From NCBI GenBank assembly GCA_965214585.1, contig OZ243957.1, forward strand, positions 2,356,001 through 2,420,000: 64,000 nucleotides of DNA, read 5' to 3'. The translations under genes and the position numbers were made by a program. Below the pieces are notes generated by a model. It worked only from the letters and a program-made list of their open reading frames with translations, searched no databases and was not told the origin of the DNA. The first letter of the stretch is position 1. The number at the start of each line of letters is the position of its first letter. The stretch comes from JAHCHG01 sp965214585 (lineage in GTDB: Bacteria; Acidobacteriota; Blastocatellia; Pyrinomonadales; Pyrinomonadaceae). Positions 7,911 through 15,300 of the stretch are shown piece by piece.

Positions 7911-8693
7911 ATGAAGTTACAAATTTTTCAAACGGACGCTTTTACAAAAGAAATTTTTCGCGGAAATCCGGCGGCGGTTTGTCCTTTGGACGAATGGATT
8001 GACGCGGAATTGATGCAGAAAATCGCGTTGGAAAATAACTTGAGCGAAACGGCGTTTTTTGTGAAAAAAGATGATTTTTATGAAATCCGCTGGTTCACGC
8101 CGACGTTTGAGATTGACCTTTGCGGACACGCGACTTTGGGATCGGCGTTTGTGATATTTGAAGTTCTAAAAAGCGAAAACAAAATCGTTAAATTTTATTC
8201 GCACAAAAGCGGCAAATTGTCGGTTGAGAAAAACGGCGATCAATTTGTTTTAGATTTTCCGTCGCGTCCGGTTTTTGAAACGAATGTGCCGGACGGTTTG
8301 ATTGAAGCCATCGGAAAAGAGCCGAAGGAAGTTTTGAAGGCGCGTGATTATTTTTTGGTTTATGAAACGGAACGAGAAATTGCCGACATCGCGCCGAATT
8401 TTTCGCGTCTTTTGGAAATTGACGCGCACGGTTTTATTGTTACGGCAAAAGGCGACGATGCGGATTTTGTTTCCAGATTTTTCGCGCCCGAAGTCGGCGT
8501 TTTTGAAGACCCCGTAACGGGTTCGGCGCATTGCAATCTGATTCCGTATTGGGCGGAAAAACTCGGCAAAACGGAAATGTTTGCCAGACAAATTTCCGAG
8601 CGCGGCGGCGAATTATTTTGTGAATTAAAAGGCGACAGAGTGAAAATCGGCGGAAATGCGGTTTTGTATTTGAAAGGGGAAATAACGATTTAA
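7911..8693 (+). CDS. PhzF-family isomerase/epimerase
   Basis: 260 residues from ATG 7911 (a TTG at 7899 would add four residues). PhzF/diaminopimelate-epimerase fold signatures are clear: MKLQIFQTDAFT and FRGNPAAV at the start, NNLSETAFF with the catalytic Glu, RWFTPTFEIDLCGHATLGSA, and VGVFEDPVTGSAHCNL near residue 205. Members isomerise small acids through general acid-base catalysis without cofactor; the substrate cannot be told. It sits between two defence-type cassettes in the suf region, with cdf starting immediately at its stop codon, suggesting co-transcription. Confidence 0.88.
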   Translation: MKLQIFQTDAFTKEIFRGNPAAVCPLDEWIDAELMQKIALENNLSETAFFVKKDDFYEIRWFTPTFEIDLCGHATLGSAFVIFEVLKSENKIVKFYSHKSGKLSVEKNGDQFVLDFPSRPVFETNVPDGLIEAIGKEPKEVLKARDYFLVYETEREIADIAPNFSRLLEIDAHGFIVTAKGDDADFVSRFFAPEVGVFEDPVTGSAHCNLIPYWAEKLGKTEMFARQISERGGELFCELKGDRVKIGGNAVLYLKGEITI

Positions 8694-9335
8694 ATGGAAG
8701 CGGTTTTACCAAAACAATTCGACAAATATTATAAATTGGCGTTCGGATTCGCCGTTTTTACAATCGTTTTCAATATTATCGAAGGCGCATTTTCGACTTA
8801 TTTCGGTTATTCGGATGAAAGTCTGGCGTTGTTCGGATTCGGCGTTGACAGTTTTATCGAAGTAATTTCGGGCATCGGAATCGCGCATCTGGTTTGGCGG
8901 GTTCAGCAAAGTCCCGAAAGTCGGCGCGACGGATTTGAACGAACCGCGCTGAAAATTACGGGCGTTGCGTTTTATATTCTGGTCGCCGGACTGTCGGCGA
9001 CGGCGGCTTACAACGTCTGGTCGGGAAGCAAACCGACCACGACTTTTTGGGGCGTTGTCGTGTCCGTCGTTTCGATTGTCGTGATGTTGGGATTGATCGC
9101 CGGAAAGACGCGAGCCGGGACGAAATTGGATTCCGAAGCGATTTTGGCGGACGCGGAATGCACCAAAGTCTGTGTTTATATGTCGGTGGTTTTGTTGGCG
9201 AGCAGTCTGATTTACGAATTGACGAGTTTTGCCTACATTGACATCGCCGGAACGCTCGGCATCGCGTTTTTGGCTTTCCGCGAAGGCAGAGAATGTTTTG
9301 AAAAAGCCGAAAGCGACAACCATTGTGCTTGTTAA
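8694..9335 (+). CDS. Short cation-efflux-like (CDF-type) membrane protein
   Basis: 213 residues with about five or six membrane segments. DESLALFGFGVDSFIEVISG resembles the CDF helix that carries metal-binding Asp residues (D-x3-D type), and the region LDSEAILADAECTKVC resembles the second conserved CDF helix. It ends in a Cys/His tail (NHCAC) but lacks a cytoplasmic CDF domain, similar to short TMEM163-like members. It probably moves a divalent metal across the inner membrane; the metal is unknown. ATG 8694 follows the phzF stop directly. Confidence 0.65.
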   Translation: MEAVLPKQFDKYYKLAFGFAVFTIVFNIIEGAFSTYFGYSDESLALFGFGVDSFIEVISGIGIAHLVWRVQQSPESRRDGFERTALKITGVAFYILVAGLSATAAYNVWSGSKPTTTFWGVVVSVVSIVVMLGLIAGKTRAGTKLDSEAILADAECTKVCVYMSVVLLASSLIYELTSFAYIDIAGTLGIAFLAFREGRECFEKAESDNHCAC

Positions 9336-9370
9336 ATGGTTAATAAAAATTTGGAGAAGGTAAAAAAATT

Positions 9371-10105
9371 ATGATGAAAAAATTAAGTTTATATTTGGTA
9401 ATGGTGATGGTTTTCAGTTTCGCGGTTAACGCGCAGAAGAAAAACGACGATTTTGATAAGAAAGCGAAGAAATTCGGCATTCAAACAAAGGATTTGCAGA
9501 CGAAAATCACTACGCAGCAGGCTTTGCAGAAGTTGAAGGAAGGCAATGAAAGATTTGTCGCGGGAAAATCCGTCAATCAGAAAAATTACCGCAAACAAGC
9601 GGTTTTGACGGCTCGCGGGCAATATCCGTTTGCGGCGATTTTAAGTTGTGTGGACTCGCGCGTAACTGTCGAAGATATTTTCGATTTGAACAACGGCGAC
9701 GCTTTTAGCGGCAGAATTGCGGGAAATGTCGTCAACGACGATATGCTCGGAAGTTTTGAATTTGCCACGAAATTGGCGGGCGCGAAAGTGCTTTTGGTTC
9801 TCGGACACACAAGCTGCGGCGCGGTCAAAGGCGCGTGTGATGATGCGAAACTCGGAAATCTGACCGGACTTCTTGACCACATCGAACCGGCGGTTGAAAA
9901 GGTTGAAAAATCTTGGACGGATGGCGCGACAAATTCCAAAAATCCGGCGTTTGTCGAAGCGGTCAGCGAAGAAAATGTCCGGCTGACGATGGAAAAGGTC
10001 AAAAAAGACAGTCCGATTATCAAGGAGATGGTCGAAAACGGCACGGTTTTGTTAGTCGGCGGTATTTATAACTTGGAAACAGGGAAAGTAACTTTTTTTG
10101 AATAA
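9371..10105 (+). CDS. Periplasmic beta-carbonic anhydrase
   Basis: 244 residues. The first 21 form a signal peptide (MMKKLSLYLVMVMVFSFAVN-AQ), so the enzyme is exported. The beta-class core follows: ALQKLKEGNERFVAG, zinc ligand Cys with its Asp/Arg dyad in ILSCVDSRV, and His-x2-Cys in LGHTSCGAVKGAC. It catalyses reversible CO2 hydration. It is followed 28 bp later by a cytoplasmic paralogue. Two adjacent ATGs (9371, 9374) are preceded by GGAGAAGG. Confidence 0.9.
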   Translation: MMKKLSLYLVMVMVFSFAVNAQKKNDDFDKKAKKFGIQTKDLQTKITTQQALQKLKEGNERFVAGKSVNQKNYRKQAVLTARGQYPFAAILSCVDSRVTVEDIFDLNNGDAFSGRIAGNVVNDDMLGSFEFATKLAGAKVLLVLGHTSCGAVKGACDDAKLGNLTGLLDHIEPAVEKVEKSWTDGATNSKNPAFVEAVSEENVRLTMEKVKKDSPIIKEMVENGTVLLVGGIYNLETGKVTFFE

Positions 10106-10133
10106 TCCGGTTTAAGCGGAAATTTGAAAATAA

Positions 10134-10814
10134 ATGAGAACACACACGAAAGAAACACAGGAAACGACGACTCCGCAGATGGCTTTGGAATTTCTGCGCG
10201 AGGGAAATCATCGGTTTGTCAGTAATTTGCGAAACAATCGGGATTTGCTTCAGCAAGTGAACGAAACGCGCGACGGACAATTTCCGTTTGCGGCAATTTT
10301 AAGCTGTATTGACTCTCGAACGAGTGCCGAACTGATTTTTGATCAAGGTTTGGGCGAGATTTTCAGTATTCGCATTGCCGGAAATGTGATAAATGAAGAC
10401 ATTTTGGGTTGTATGGAATTCGCCTGCAAAATTGCGGGTTCAAAACTCGTCGTTGTTTTAGGACATACGAAATGCGGAGCGATTCGCGGGGCTTGCGACA
10501 ATGTGCAGATGGGAAATCTTTCGACGCTGCTTAATAAAATTCAGCCGTCGGTTTATTTTGAACGCACCGTTTCGGCAAATCGGACGGCGGAAAACGCCGA
10601 ATTTGTCGAACGGGTTTCGCGTATACAGGTTAAACGCAGCGTCGAAGAAATTGTCGAACGAAGCGTGATTTTGCGCGAGATGATCGAAAAAGGCGAAATC
10701 GGTTTGATCGGCGCGATTTATAATATCGAAACCGGAATCGTCGAGTTTTTGGAAGAAACTTTAATGCTTGGCGAGGTAAAACATTTTTATCTCGATGTCA
10801 GCGGACAGAAATAA
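10134..10814 (+). CDS. Cytoplasmic beta-carbonic anhydrase
   Basis: 226 residues without signal peptide. Beta-class motifs: ALEFLREGNHRFVS, ILSCIDSRTS (zinc Cys, Asp-Arg dyad), LGHTKCGAIRGAC (zinc His and Cys). It is clearly homologous to the exported enzyme immediately upstream, with a short C-terminal extension after the usual end (EETLMLGEVKHFYLDVSGQK). The pair suggests CO2/bicarbonate conversion on both sides of the inner membrane. Confidence 0.9.
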   Translation: MRTHTKETQETTTPQMALEFLREGNHRFVSNLRNNRDLLQQVNETRDGQFPFAAILSCIDSRTSAELIFDQGLGEIFSIRIAGNVINEDILGCMEFACKIAGSKLVVVLGHTKCGAIRGACDNVQMGNLSTLLNKIQPSVYFERTVSANRTAENAEFVERVSRIQVKRSVEEIVERSVILREMIEKGEIGLIGAIYNIETGIVEFLEETLMLGEVKHFYLDVSGQK

Positions 10815-10903
10815 TTTTGTTCTGAGTTTACGCTTTGGCGTGCAAAACCGCCGGCGATGCGCGGCGGAAAGCCGTCTGAAGACGGAACTCAAAACTAATT
10901 TTA
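10815..10903. repeat. Short hairpin repeat between carbonic anhydrase and rlaP-like gene
   Basis: Imperfect outer inverted arms (TTTTGTTCTGAGTT at 10815 and AACTCAAAAC at 10886) enclose inner hairpins, including CCGTC-TGAA-GACGG (about 10872-10885). The word GCCGTCTGAAnACGG recurs in the hairpin downstream of hcp (47570-47609). It may act as a weak terminator or REP-like element. Confidence 0.45.
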
Positions 10904-10904
10904 A

Positions 10905-11675
10905 ATGATCGAGAAAATCAAAAAAGAATTGGCGCGAATCGAAAAAGAAAGCGATATAAAAATTTTGCTTGCCGTCGAAAGCGGAAGTCGCGCTTGGGGT
11001 TTTGCTTCGACGGACAGCGATTGGGATGTTCGTTATATTTACGTTCATCGGCTCGATTGGTATTTGAAAATTGACGATCTGAAAGATTCGCAAGAAGAAA
11101 TGCTGCCGAATGATTTGGATTTTTCGGGTTGGGAACTCAAAAAGGCTCTGAAACTCTTCCGCAAATCGAATCCGCCGATGCTCGAATGGCTGAGAAGTCC
11201 GATTGTTTATCTGGAACAATTTTCGACGGCTGAACGGTTGCGCGAATTGAGCGAAAGTTATTTTAATCCGAAAGCGTGTATGTATCATTATTTGAGTATG
11301 GCGCGAAATAATTTTCGGGAGTTTTTGCAAAAGGATTTGGTCAGATCGAAAAAGTATTTTTACGTTTTGCGTCCCGTTTTAGCTTGCGATTGGATAAAAG
11401 AGAAAAATTCTTTTCCGCCGATGGAGTTTCGAGATTTGGTTGATTCGCAAGTTAAGGACGAAAAAGTTAAAACGGAAATCAATGAACTTTTGAAGCGGAA
11501 AATGGCGGGCGAAGAATTGAAGGAAGAGGCAAAAATCGGGATTTTGAACGAGTTTTTAGAAAGAGAAATCGAGTTTTACATAAAATTCGCCGACGAAATC
11601 GCACCCAATGATAAACCGCCGACGGAATTGCTTGACGCGGTTTTTAAGGAAACGATTTTTGAGGTTTGGAAATGA
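10905..11675 (+). CDS. RlaP-like nucleotidyltransferase (COG3541 type)
   Basis: 256 residues. The N-terminal polymerase-beta-type nucleotidyltransferase motif is ESGSRAWGFASTDSDWDVR (G-S...D-x-D, about residues 26-44), followed by IYVHRLDWYL, characteristic of the RlaP/COG3541 family. The rest is helical with YHYLSMARNNF and a FYVLRPVLACDWI segment also typical of the family. Members are predicted to transfer nucleotides, some linked to RNA repair; the target is unknown. It ends 3 bp before mntA copy 2, so it may belong to that defence cassette. Confidence 0.78.
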   Translation: MIEKIKKELARIEKESDIKILLAVESGSRAWGFASTDSDWDVRYIYVHRLDWYLKIDDLKDSQEEMLPNDLDFSGWELKKALKLFRKSNPPMLEWLRSPIVYLEQFSTAERLRELSESYFNPKACMYHYLSMARNNFREFLQKDLVRSKKYFYVLRPVLACDWIKEKNSFPPMEFRDLVDSQVKDEKVKTEINELLKRKMAGEELKEEAKIGILNEFLEREIEFYIKFADEIAPNDKPPTELLDAVFKETIFEVWK

Positions 11676-11678
11676 ATT

Positions 11679-11972
11679 ATGAATTTAGCTTTAGCGGAAA
11701 AAGAGAAAATCATCGAAATTTGCAAGCGCAATGATATTTCATATTGCGCTCTGTTCGGTTCTTTCGCACGCGGCGAAGCGACGGAAGAAAGCGATGTTGA
11801 TTTACTTGTGCGATTTTCAAAGCCGATTGGTTGGGCGTTTTACGGCATCGCCGAAGATTTGCAGGATGTTTTGGGAAAAAAGGTGGATTTGGCGACGGAG
11901 AATATGTTAAACAAATACATCCGCGAAAATGTAATGAATGACTTGCAGGTGATTTATGAAAAAACCGAATGA
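11679..11972 (+). CDS. mntA: MntA-type nucleotidyltransferase antitoxin, copy 2
   Basis: 97 residues, closely similar to copy 1 at 6014. The minimal nucleotidyltransferase motif GS-x10-D-x-D is complete (GSFARGEATEESDVD). The 3' end overlaps hepT copy 2 by 17 nt, so the two are translationally coupled. Known role in the family: AMPylation of the HEPN toxin tyrosine. This copy has an intact partner and is the likelier functional system. Confidence 0.87.
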   Translation: MNLALAEKEKIIEICKRNDISYCALFGSFARGEATEESDVDLLVRFSKPIGWAFYGIAEDLQDVLGKKVDLATENMLNKYIRENVMNDLQVIYEKTE

Positions 11973-12303
11973 TATTGACCGCTTAAAACATATTCTCGAT
12001 GCAATCGCCAAAATCGAGAGATATTTGCACGGATTCGATTTACAAAAATTCACGGCGAATGAGGAAAAAATTGATGCGGTTGTGAGAAATATAGAAATTA
12101 TCGGTGAAGCGACAACTTGTTTAGACAGAGGATTAAAGGCAAAACATCTGCAAGTTGAATGGCGTTTTGCAACGGCAACCCGTAATCGTCTGATTCACGG
12201 TTACTTTGAAATTGACGCAGAAATCGTCTGGTCAACAGCACAAAATGATTTGCCGAAATTAAAGGAAGAAATTGCAAAAATTTTAGAACAGTTGGAAAAA
12301 TAA
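11956..12303 (+). CDS. hepT: HepT HEPN-domain toxin, copy 2 (intact)
   Basis: 115 residues of the all-helical HEPN fold (MKKPNDIDRLKHILDAIAKI...VVRNIEIIGEA). The catalytic and regulatory motif R-x4-H-x-Y is present as RNRLIHGY at about residues 76-83. In the family this is an RNase active site, and the Tyr is the residue AMPylated by MntA. It overlaps mntA upstream and is followed after 8 bp by rpn copy 2. Confidence 0.87.
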   Translation: MKKPNDIDRLKHILDAIAKIERYLHGFDLQKFTANEEKIDAVVRNIEIIGEATTCLDRGLKAKHLQVEWRFATATRNRLIHGYFEIDAEIVWSTAQNDLPKLKEEIAKILEQLEK

Positions 12304-12311
12304 AATGTAAG

Positions 12312-13283
12312 ATGCCGAAAGAAGTGAATAATCCGCACGACCAATTTTTTCGCGCAGCATTTTCGCGGCTCGATGTGGCGCGTGATTTTTTGAAAAATTA
12401 TTTGCCGCAGGAAATATCGGCGAAGTTTGATTTGAAAACGCTCGAAATCGCGCAGGAATCTTTTGCCGACGACGAATTAAAAGGGCATCATACGGATTTT
12501 CTTTTTCGTCTTAAACTCAAAAACGGCGACGACGCTTTTGTTTTTGTTTTGTTGGAGCATAAAAGTTACGCGGACGAATTGGCGGCGTTTCAGCTTTTGC
12601 GGTATATGGTGCGGATTTGGGAAAAGGCTCTGCGCGAAAAGCCGGAAAAATTGCCGCCGATTTTGCCGATTGTGTTTTATCACGGCAAGCGGAAATGGAA
12701 AGTCAGCCGAAATTTTGCGGATTTGATAAACGCTCCCGAAGAATTTGCCGATTATGTGCCTGGATTTAATTATCATCTGTGCGATTTGTCGGAATATGAC
12801 GGCGAAAAATTAAAGGGCGAAGCGTTTATCAGAGCCGCGATGCTGGCGATGAAAAATATTTTCGGCAAGAGTTTGTATGAACAGCTTGTTGAAATAACGC
12901 AGCTTGCCAAACTCAAATACGAGAAGGAAACGATGGAGTTTGTCGCTCTGATCGTGCGATATTTTATGGCGGTGCAAAAAGAATTAACACCGGAAGATGT
13001 CCGAAAAGCCGTCCGCAAGGCTTTTCCGAAGAATGAGGAGGAAATTATGACGATTGCAGTTAAAGAATTTATAAATCAAGGAGTTGAAAAAGGAATCGAA
13101 CAAGGCAGACAAAGTATTTTGAGAATAAATATGAATATTTTAACTAAAAAATTTGGAACAATTGATTCTTCAATCAAGAAGAAAATCGAAGGATTATCAG
13201 TCAAACAACTTGAAAACCTCGGTCTTTCGCTGTTTGATTTCGATGAAATCGAAGATTTGGAAATTTGGATAGAAAAAAATTAA
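12312..13283 (+). CDS. Rpn-family nuclease (RpnL), copy 2
   Basis: 323 residues, the same family and layout as copy 1: NNPHDQFFRAAFSRLDVA start, D62 (HHTDFLFRL), E-x-K in LLEHKSY, and FQLLRYMVRIWEK. The C-terminal domain starts at codon 246 with its own AGGAGG Shine-Dalgarno. The natural 3' end has been copied in tandem (period 296 bp), and the present stop codon lies in the first bases of the second unit. Predicted DNA endonuclease/anti-phage toxin. Confidence 0.86.
   Translation: MPKEVNNPHDQFFRAAFSRLDVARDFLKNYLPQEISAKFDLKTLEIAQESFADDELKGHHTDFLFRLKLKNGDDAFVFVLLEHKSYADELAAFQLLRYMVRIWEKALREKPEKLPPILPIVFYHGKRKWKVSRNFADLINAPEEFADYVPGFNYHLCDLSEYDGEKLKGEAFIRAAMLAMKNIFGKSLYEQLVEITQLAKLKYEKETMEFVALIVRYFMAVQKELTPEDVRKAVRKAFPKNEEEIMTIAVKEFINQGVEKGIEQGRQSILRINMNILTKKFGTIDSSIKKKIEGLSVKQLENLGLSLFDFDEIEDLEIWIEKN
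13036..13049 (+). promoter_or_regulatory. Strong internal ribosome binding site in rpn copy 2
   Basis: A perfect AGGAGG (13036-13041) stands 5 nt before an in-frame ATG (13047) inside the nuclease gene. Few genes in the window have so strong a site, and finding it within a reading frame is the main evidence for separate translation of RpnS. Confidence 0.75.
13047..13283 (+). CDS. Putative intragenic RpnS antitoxin within rpn copy 2
   Basis: 78-residue product (MTIAVKEFINQGVEKG...) from ATG 13047, in frame with the nuclease at codon 246. It contains two or three QG-type four-residue repeats, then the DUF4351-like helical domain. Its length equals that of the stand-alone copy at 13343. By analogy with described Rpn systems it should bind and block RpnL. 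Confidence 0.65.
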   Translation: MTIAVKEFINQGVEKGIEQGRQSILRINMNILTKKFGTIDSSIKKKIEGLSVKQLENLGLSLFDFDEIEDLEIWIEKN

Positions 13284-13342
13284 CATCGGAAGATGTCTGA
13301 AAAGCTGTCCGCAAGGCTTTTCCGAAAAATGAGGAGGAAATT

Positions 13343-13579
13343 ATGACGATTGCAGTTAAAGAATTTATAAATCAAGGAATTGAACAAGGAATTGAACAAG
13401 GCAGACAAAGCCTTTTGGAAGTGAATTTGGGGATTCTAAATAAGAAATTCGGAAAGCTCGATTCTTCAATCGAAAGCAAAATTGAAAAGTTATCAATCGA
13501 GCAGTTAAAAAAACTCGGTCTTTCGGTTTTTGATTTTGAGAAAATCGGGGATTTGAAAATTTGGATGAAAGATAATTAA
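13343..13579 (+). CDS. Stand-alone RpnS-like domain (tandem copy, copy 2)
   Basis: 78 residues, MTIAVKEFINQGIEQGIEQG..., with AGGAGG at 13332-13337 exactly as in the parent unit. The protein keeps the full C-terminal domain (LNKKFGKLDSSIESKIEKLS...) with diverged residues but no stops, which suggests it is or was selected. It is likely a second, physically separate antitoxin for the adjacent nuclease. It is followed by a hairpin and then sufC. Confidence 0.7.
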   Translation: MTIAVKEFINQGIEQGIEQGRQSLLEVNLGILNKKFGKLDSSIESKIEKLSIEQLKKLGLSVFDFEKIGDLKIWMKDN

Positions 13580-13602
13580 GGAAAATGTAAAAAAGTAAAT
13601 GT

Positions 13603-13628
13603 AAAAACCGCAATTCTTATCGGTTTTT
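13603..13628 (+). terminator. Hairpin with T-run before sufC
   Basis: AAAAACCG (13603-13610) and CGGTTTTT (13621-13628) form an 8-bp stem with a 10-nt loop ending in a T-tract. The stem is short and AT-rich, so this is a weak terminator or attenuator. It would partly separate the rpn cassette from sufC. Confidence 0.45.
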
Positions 13629-13652
13629 GCTTAACCGTTTATAAAGGAAATT

Positions 13653-14405
13653 ATGTTATTAGAAGTTAAAAATCTATACGTTGCCACGGACGGCAATAAT
13701 ATTTTGAAGGGATTGAACTTGCAAGTTAAAAAGGGCGAAGTTCACGCGATTATGGGACCGAATGGTTCGGGGAAATCCACGCTGGCGAAAGTTTTGGCGG
13801 GACATCCGGCTTATGAAGTTACGAAGGGCGAGATTCTCTACGAGGGCAAAGATTTGCTCGAATTAGACCCGGATGAACGCGCCAGAGAAGGCGTTTTTAT
13901 GGCGTTTCAATATCCGATTGAAGTTCCGGGCGTGTCGAATTCGCAGTTTATGCGGCTTGCCTATAACGAAAAAATGAAGCATCTCGGCGAAGAAGAATTA
14001 GACCCGCTTGAATTTAACGATTTGCTCAAGGAAAGAGCGAAAATTGTTGATATGAGTTCGGATTTTTTCAAGCGTTCGGTCAACGAAGGCTTTTCGGGCG
14101 GCGAGAAAAAGCGCAACGAGATTTTGCAGATGGCGGTTTTAAACCCGAAGCTCGCAATTTTAGACGAAACCGATTCGGGACTCGACATAGACGCGCTCAG
14201 AATCGTCGCCGAAGGCGTAAATAAATTAAAAAGCGAAGATAAGGCGATAATTCTCGTAACGCATTACCAGAGGCTTTTAAATTACATCATACCTGATTTC
14301 GTCCACGTTTTAGCAGGCGGAAAGATCGTCAAAGAAGGCGGCAAGGAACTCGCGCTCGAACTCGAAGAAAAAGGCTACGATTGGGTGAAAGCGGCGGGGA
14401 AATAA
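13653..14405 (+). CDS. sufC: Fe-S assembly ATPase SufC
   Basis: 250 residues, standard SufC length. ABC ATPase motifs are complete: Walker A GPNGSGKST (35-43), Q-loop AFQYP (about 84-88), signature FSGGEKKRNE (147-156), Walker B LAILDETDSGLD (168-179), and the H-loop in VTHYQR. SufC powers rearrangement of the SufB-SufD scaffold. Its ATG has GGAAATT upstream, and the preceding ACCGTTTATAAA occurs also at about 6646, before rpn copy 1. It lies almost 8 kb away from sufB in the same orientation. Confidence 0.95.
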   Translation: MLLEVKNLYVATDGNNILKGLNLQVKKGEVHAIMGPNGSGKSTLAKVLAGHPAYEVTKGEILYEGKDLLELDPDERAREGVFMAFQYPIEVPGVSNSQFMRLAYNEKMKHLGEEELDPLEFNDLLKERAKIVDMSSDFFKRSVNEGFSGGEKKRNEILQMAVLNPKLAILDETDSGLDIDALRIVAEGVNKLKSEDKAIILVTHYQRLLNYIIPDFVHVLAGGKIVKEGGKELALELEEKGYDWVKAAGK

Positions 14406-14471
14406 GATTGATGCGGGGACTCGGAGACGGGGAGACGCGGAGAATTTTAGAAACAAAATGAGGTGAAAATT

Positions 14472-14660
14472 ATGGCGGAAACAACTTATGAACAAACATT
14501 GAATTCTACCGAAGATTACAAATCGGCGGTAGAAGACGGAATCAAAAAATTAGCACAGATTCATATTCAGATGGAACGCGATCAGGAAGAAATTGATTGG
14601 CTGAAAGAAGAAACTCAAAAATCAATTGACCGCACCAAGGAATTTTTAAAACTAAAGTAA
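14472..14660 (+). CDS. Small helical protein, function unknown
   Basis: 62 residues from ATG 14472 (an in-frame GTG at 14463 is part of the Shine-Dalgarno GAGGTG). The sequence (MAETTYEQTLNSTEDYKSAV...) is entirely helical and charged, with heptad-like spacing in IQMERDQEEIDWLKEE, probably a coiled coil. It is the first gene of the sufC-sufD insert and shares its 15-nt leader with the first genes of two other inserts (16999, 17713). I do not recognise the family. Confidence 0.5.
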   Translation: MAETTYEQTLNSTEDYKSAVEDGIKKLAQIHIQMERDQEEIDWLKEETQKSIDRTKEFLKLK

Positions 14661-14666
14661 ATCACT

Positions 14667-14915
14667 ATGTGGAAAGAGATTTGGGATGCAATCAAACATT
14701 TCATAACGGTTGCCGAAGACAGCAAACGTAACCGCGAGGAAATCAAAGAAGTGCGTCGGCAGATGGACGATATGATGCGGATTATGGAGCGGATGGCTTA
14801 TGAAATAAAGCAGGTTGGCGATTTAGACCAACACGAACGCGAAAAATTGGCGTTACGTCTTGAAAACGAGTTGCTCAAATTTGAACGACGTTTGCCAAGT
14901 GGAAAAGAAGAGTAG
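14667..14915 (+). CDS. Small coiled-coil protein, function unknown
   Basis: 82 residues, MWKEIWDAIKHFITVAEDSK followed by a long charged helix (EEIKEVRRQMDDMMRIMERM) that would form a coiled coil. It is 6 bp downstream of the previous small helical gene; the two may interact. Similar short proteins are common beside mobile or toxin-antitoxin genes, but no family is recognised. Confidence 0.5.
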   Translation: MWKEIWDAIKHFITVAEDSKRNREEIKEVRRQMDDMMRIMERMAYEIKQVGDLDQHEREKLALRLENELLKFERRLPSGKEE

Positions 14916-14920
14916 AAATA

Positions 14921-15268
14921 GTGAATATTAAAAAATACATTGATGCGGAAGTTTTGAAAGCTGAAAAATGCGTTGCCGAAAACGATTTGGATGCGGCGTT
15001 TTATCATCTCGAACGAAGCCACGTTTTAGGGCAGGCGATAACTTACGAACACACGCGGGTTCATTGGTTGATGCTGAAAATCGGTTGGAAACGTAAGGAT
15101 TTGCGAGAGATTTTCGGACAGATTTTTCGCATCGTCGGTGCTTCGACAAAAACGCCTTTCGGCATTTATCCGACGGGAAACACGGGCGGCGCAAATATCA
15201 GCGCGTTCAAAAAGATGCCGATTTCAGAGGATTTACAAGTAATTTTAAGACAAGCGAAAGAAAATTAA
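14921..15268 (+). CDS. DUF3703 family protein
   Basis: 115 residues beginning with GTG 14921. It contains the DUF3703 hallmarks AAFYHLERSHVLGQA, THVHW-type HTRVHWLMLKI, and IYPTGNTGGANISAFKKMPI. The family has no firm function; several conserved His residues and the frequent position near metal-resistance genes in other bacteria suggest a metal-related role, but that is only inference. It stands in the sufC-sufD insert, 32 bp before hicB. Confidence 0.75.
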   Translation: MNIKKYIDAEVLKAEKCVAENDLDAAFYHLERSHVLGQAITYEHTRVHWLMLKIGWKRKDLREIFGQIFRIVGASTKTPFGIYPTGNTGGANISAFKKMPISEDLQVILRQAKEN

Positions 15269-15300
15269 AATAGTTTGTAAAAATTTAATTTGAGGATTTT

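Larger units (their letters stand above)
12982..13579 (+). repeat. Tandem duplication of the rpn copy 2 3' end (period 296 bp)
   Basis: The segment from AATTAACACCGGAAGATGTC (12982) through the C-terminal domain is repeated from 13278 (AATTAACATCGGAAGATGTC) to 13579 with scattered substitutions. Both units contain the AGGAGG Shine-Dalgarno and ATGACGATTGCAGTTAAAGA. The period is not a multiple of three, so the second unit is out of frame with the nuclease and can only be read from its own start. Confidence 0.88.

Noticed and set aside
6666..13283. Rpn genes as active transposons (older 'transposase_31' label)
   Set aside because: No terminal inverted repeats or target duplications around them; the tandem duplications are internal. 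The nuclease/antitoxin reading explains the internal ribosome sites better.
14406..14459. GGGGACTCGGAGACGGGGAG tract after sufC as a regulatory element
   Set aside because: Purine-rich simple repeat with no pairing partner or known motif; left unassigned.
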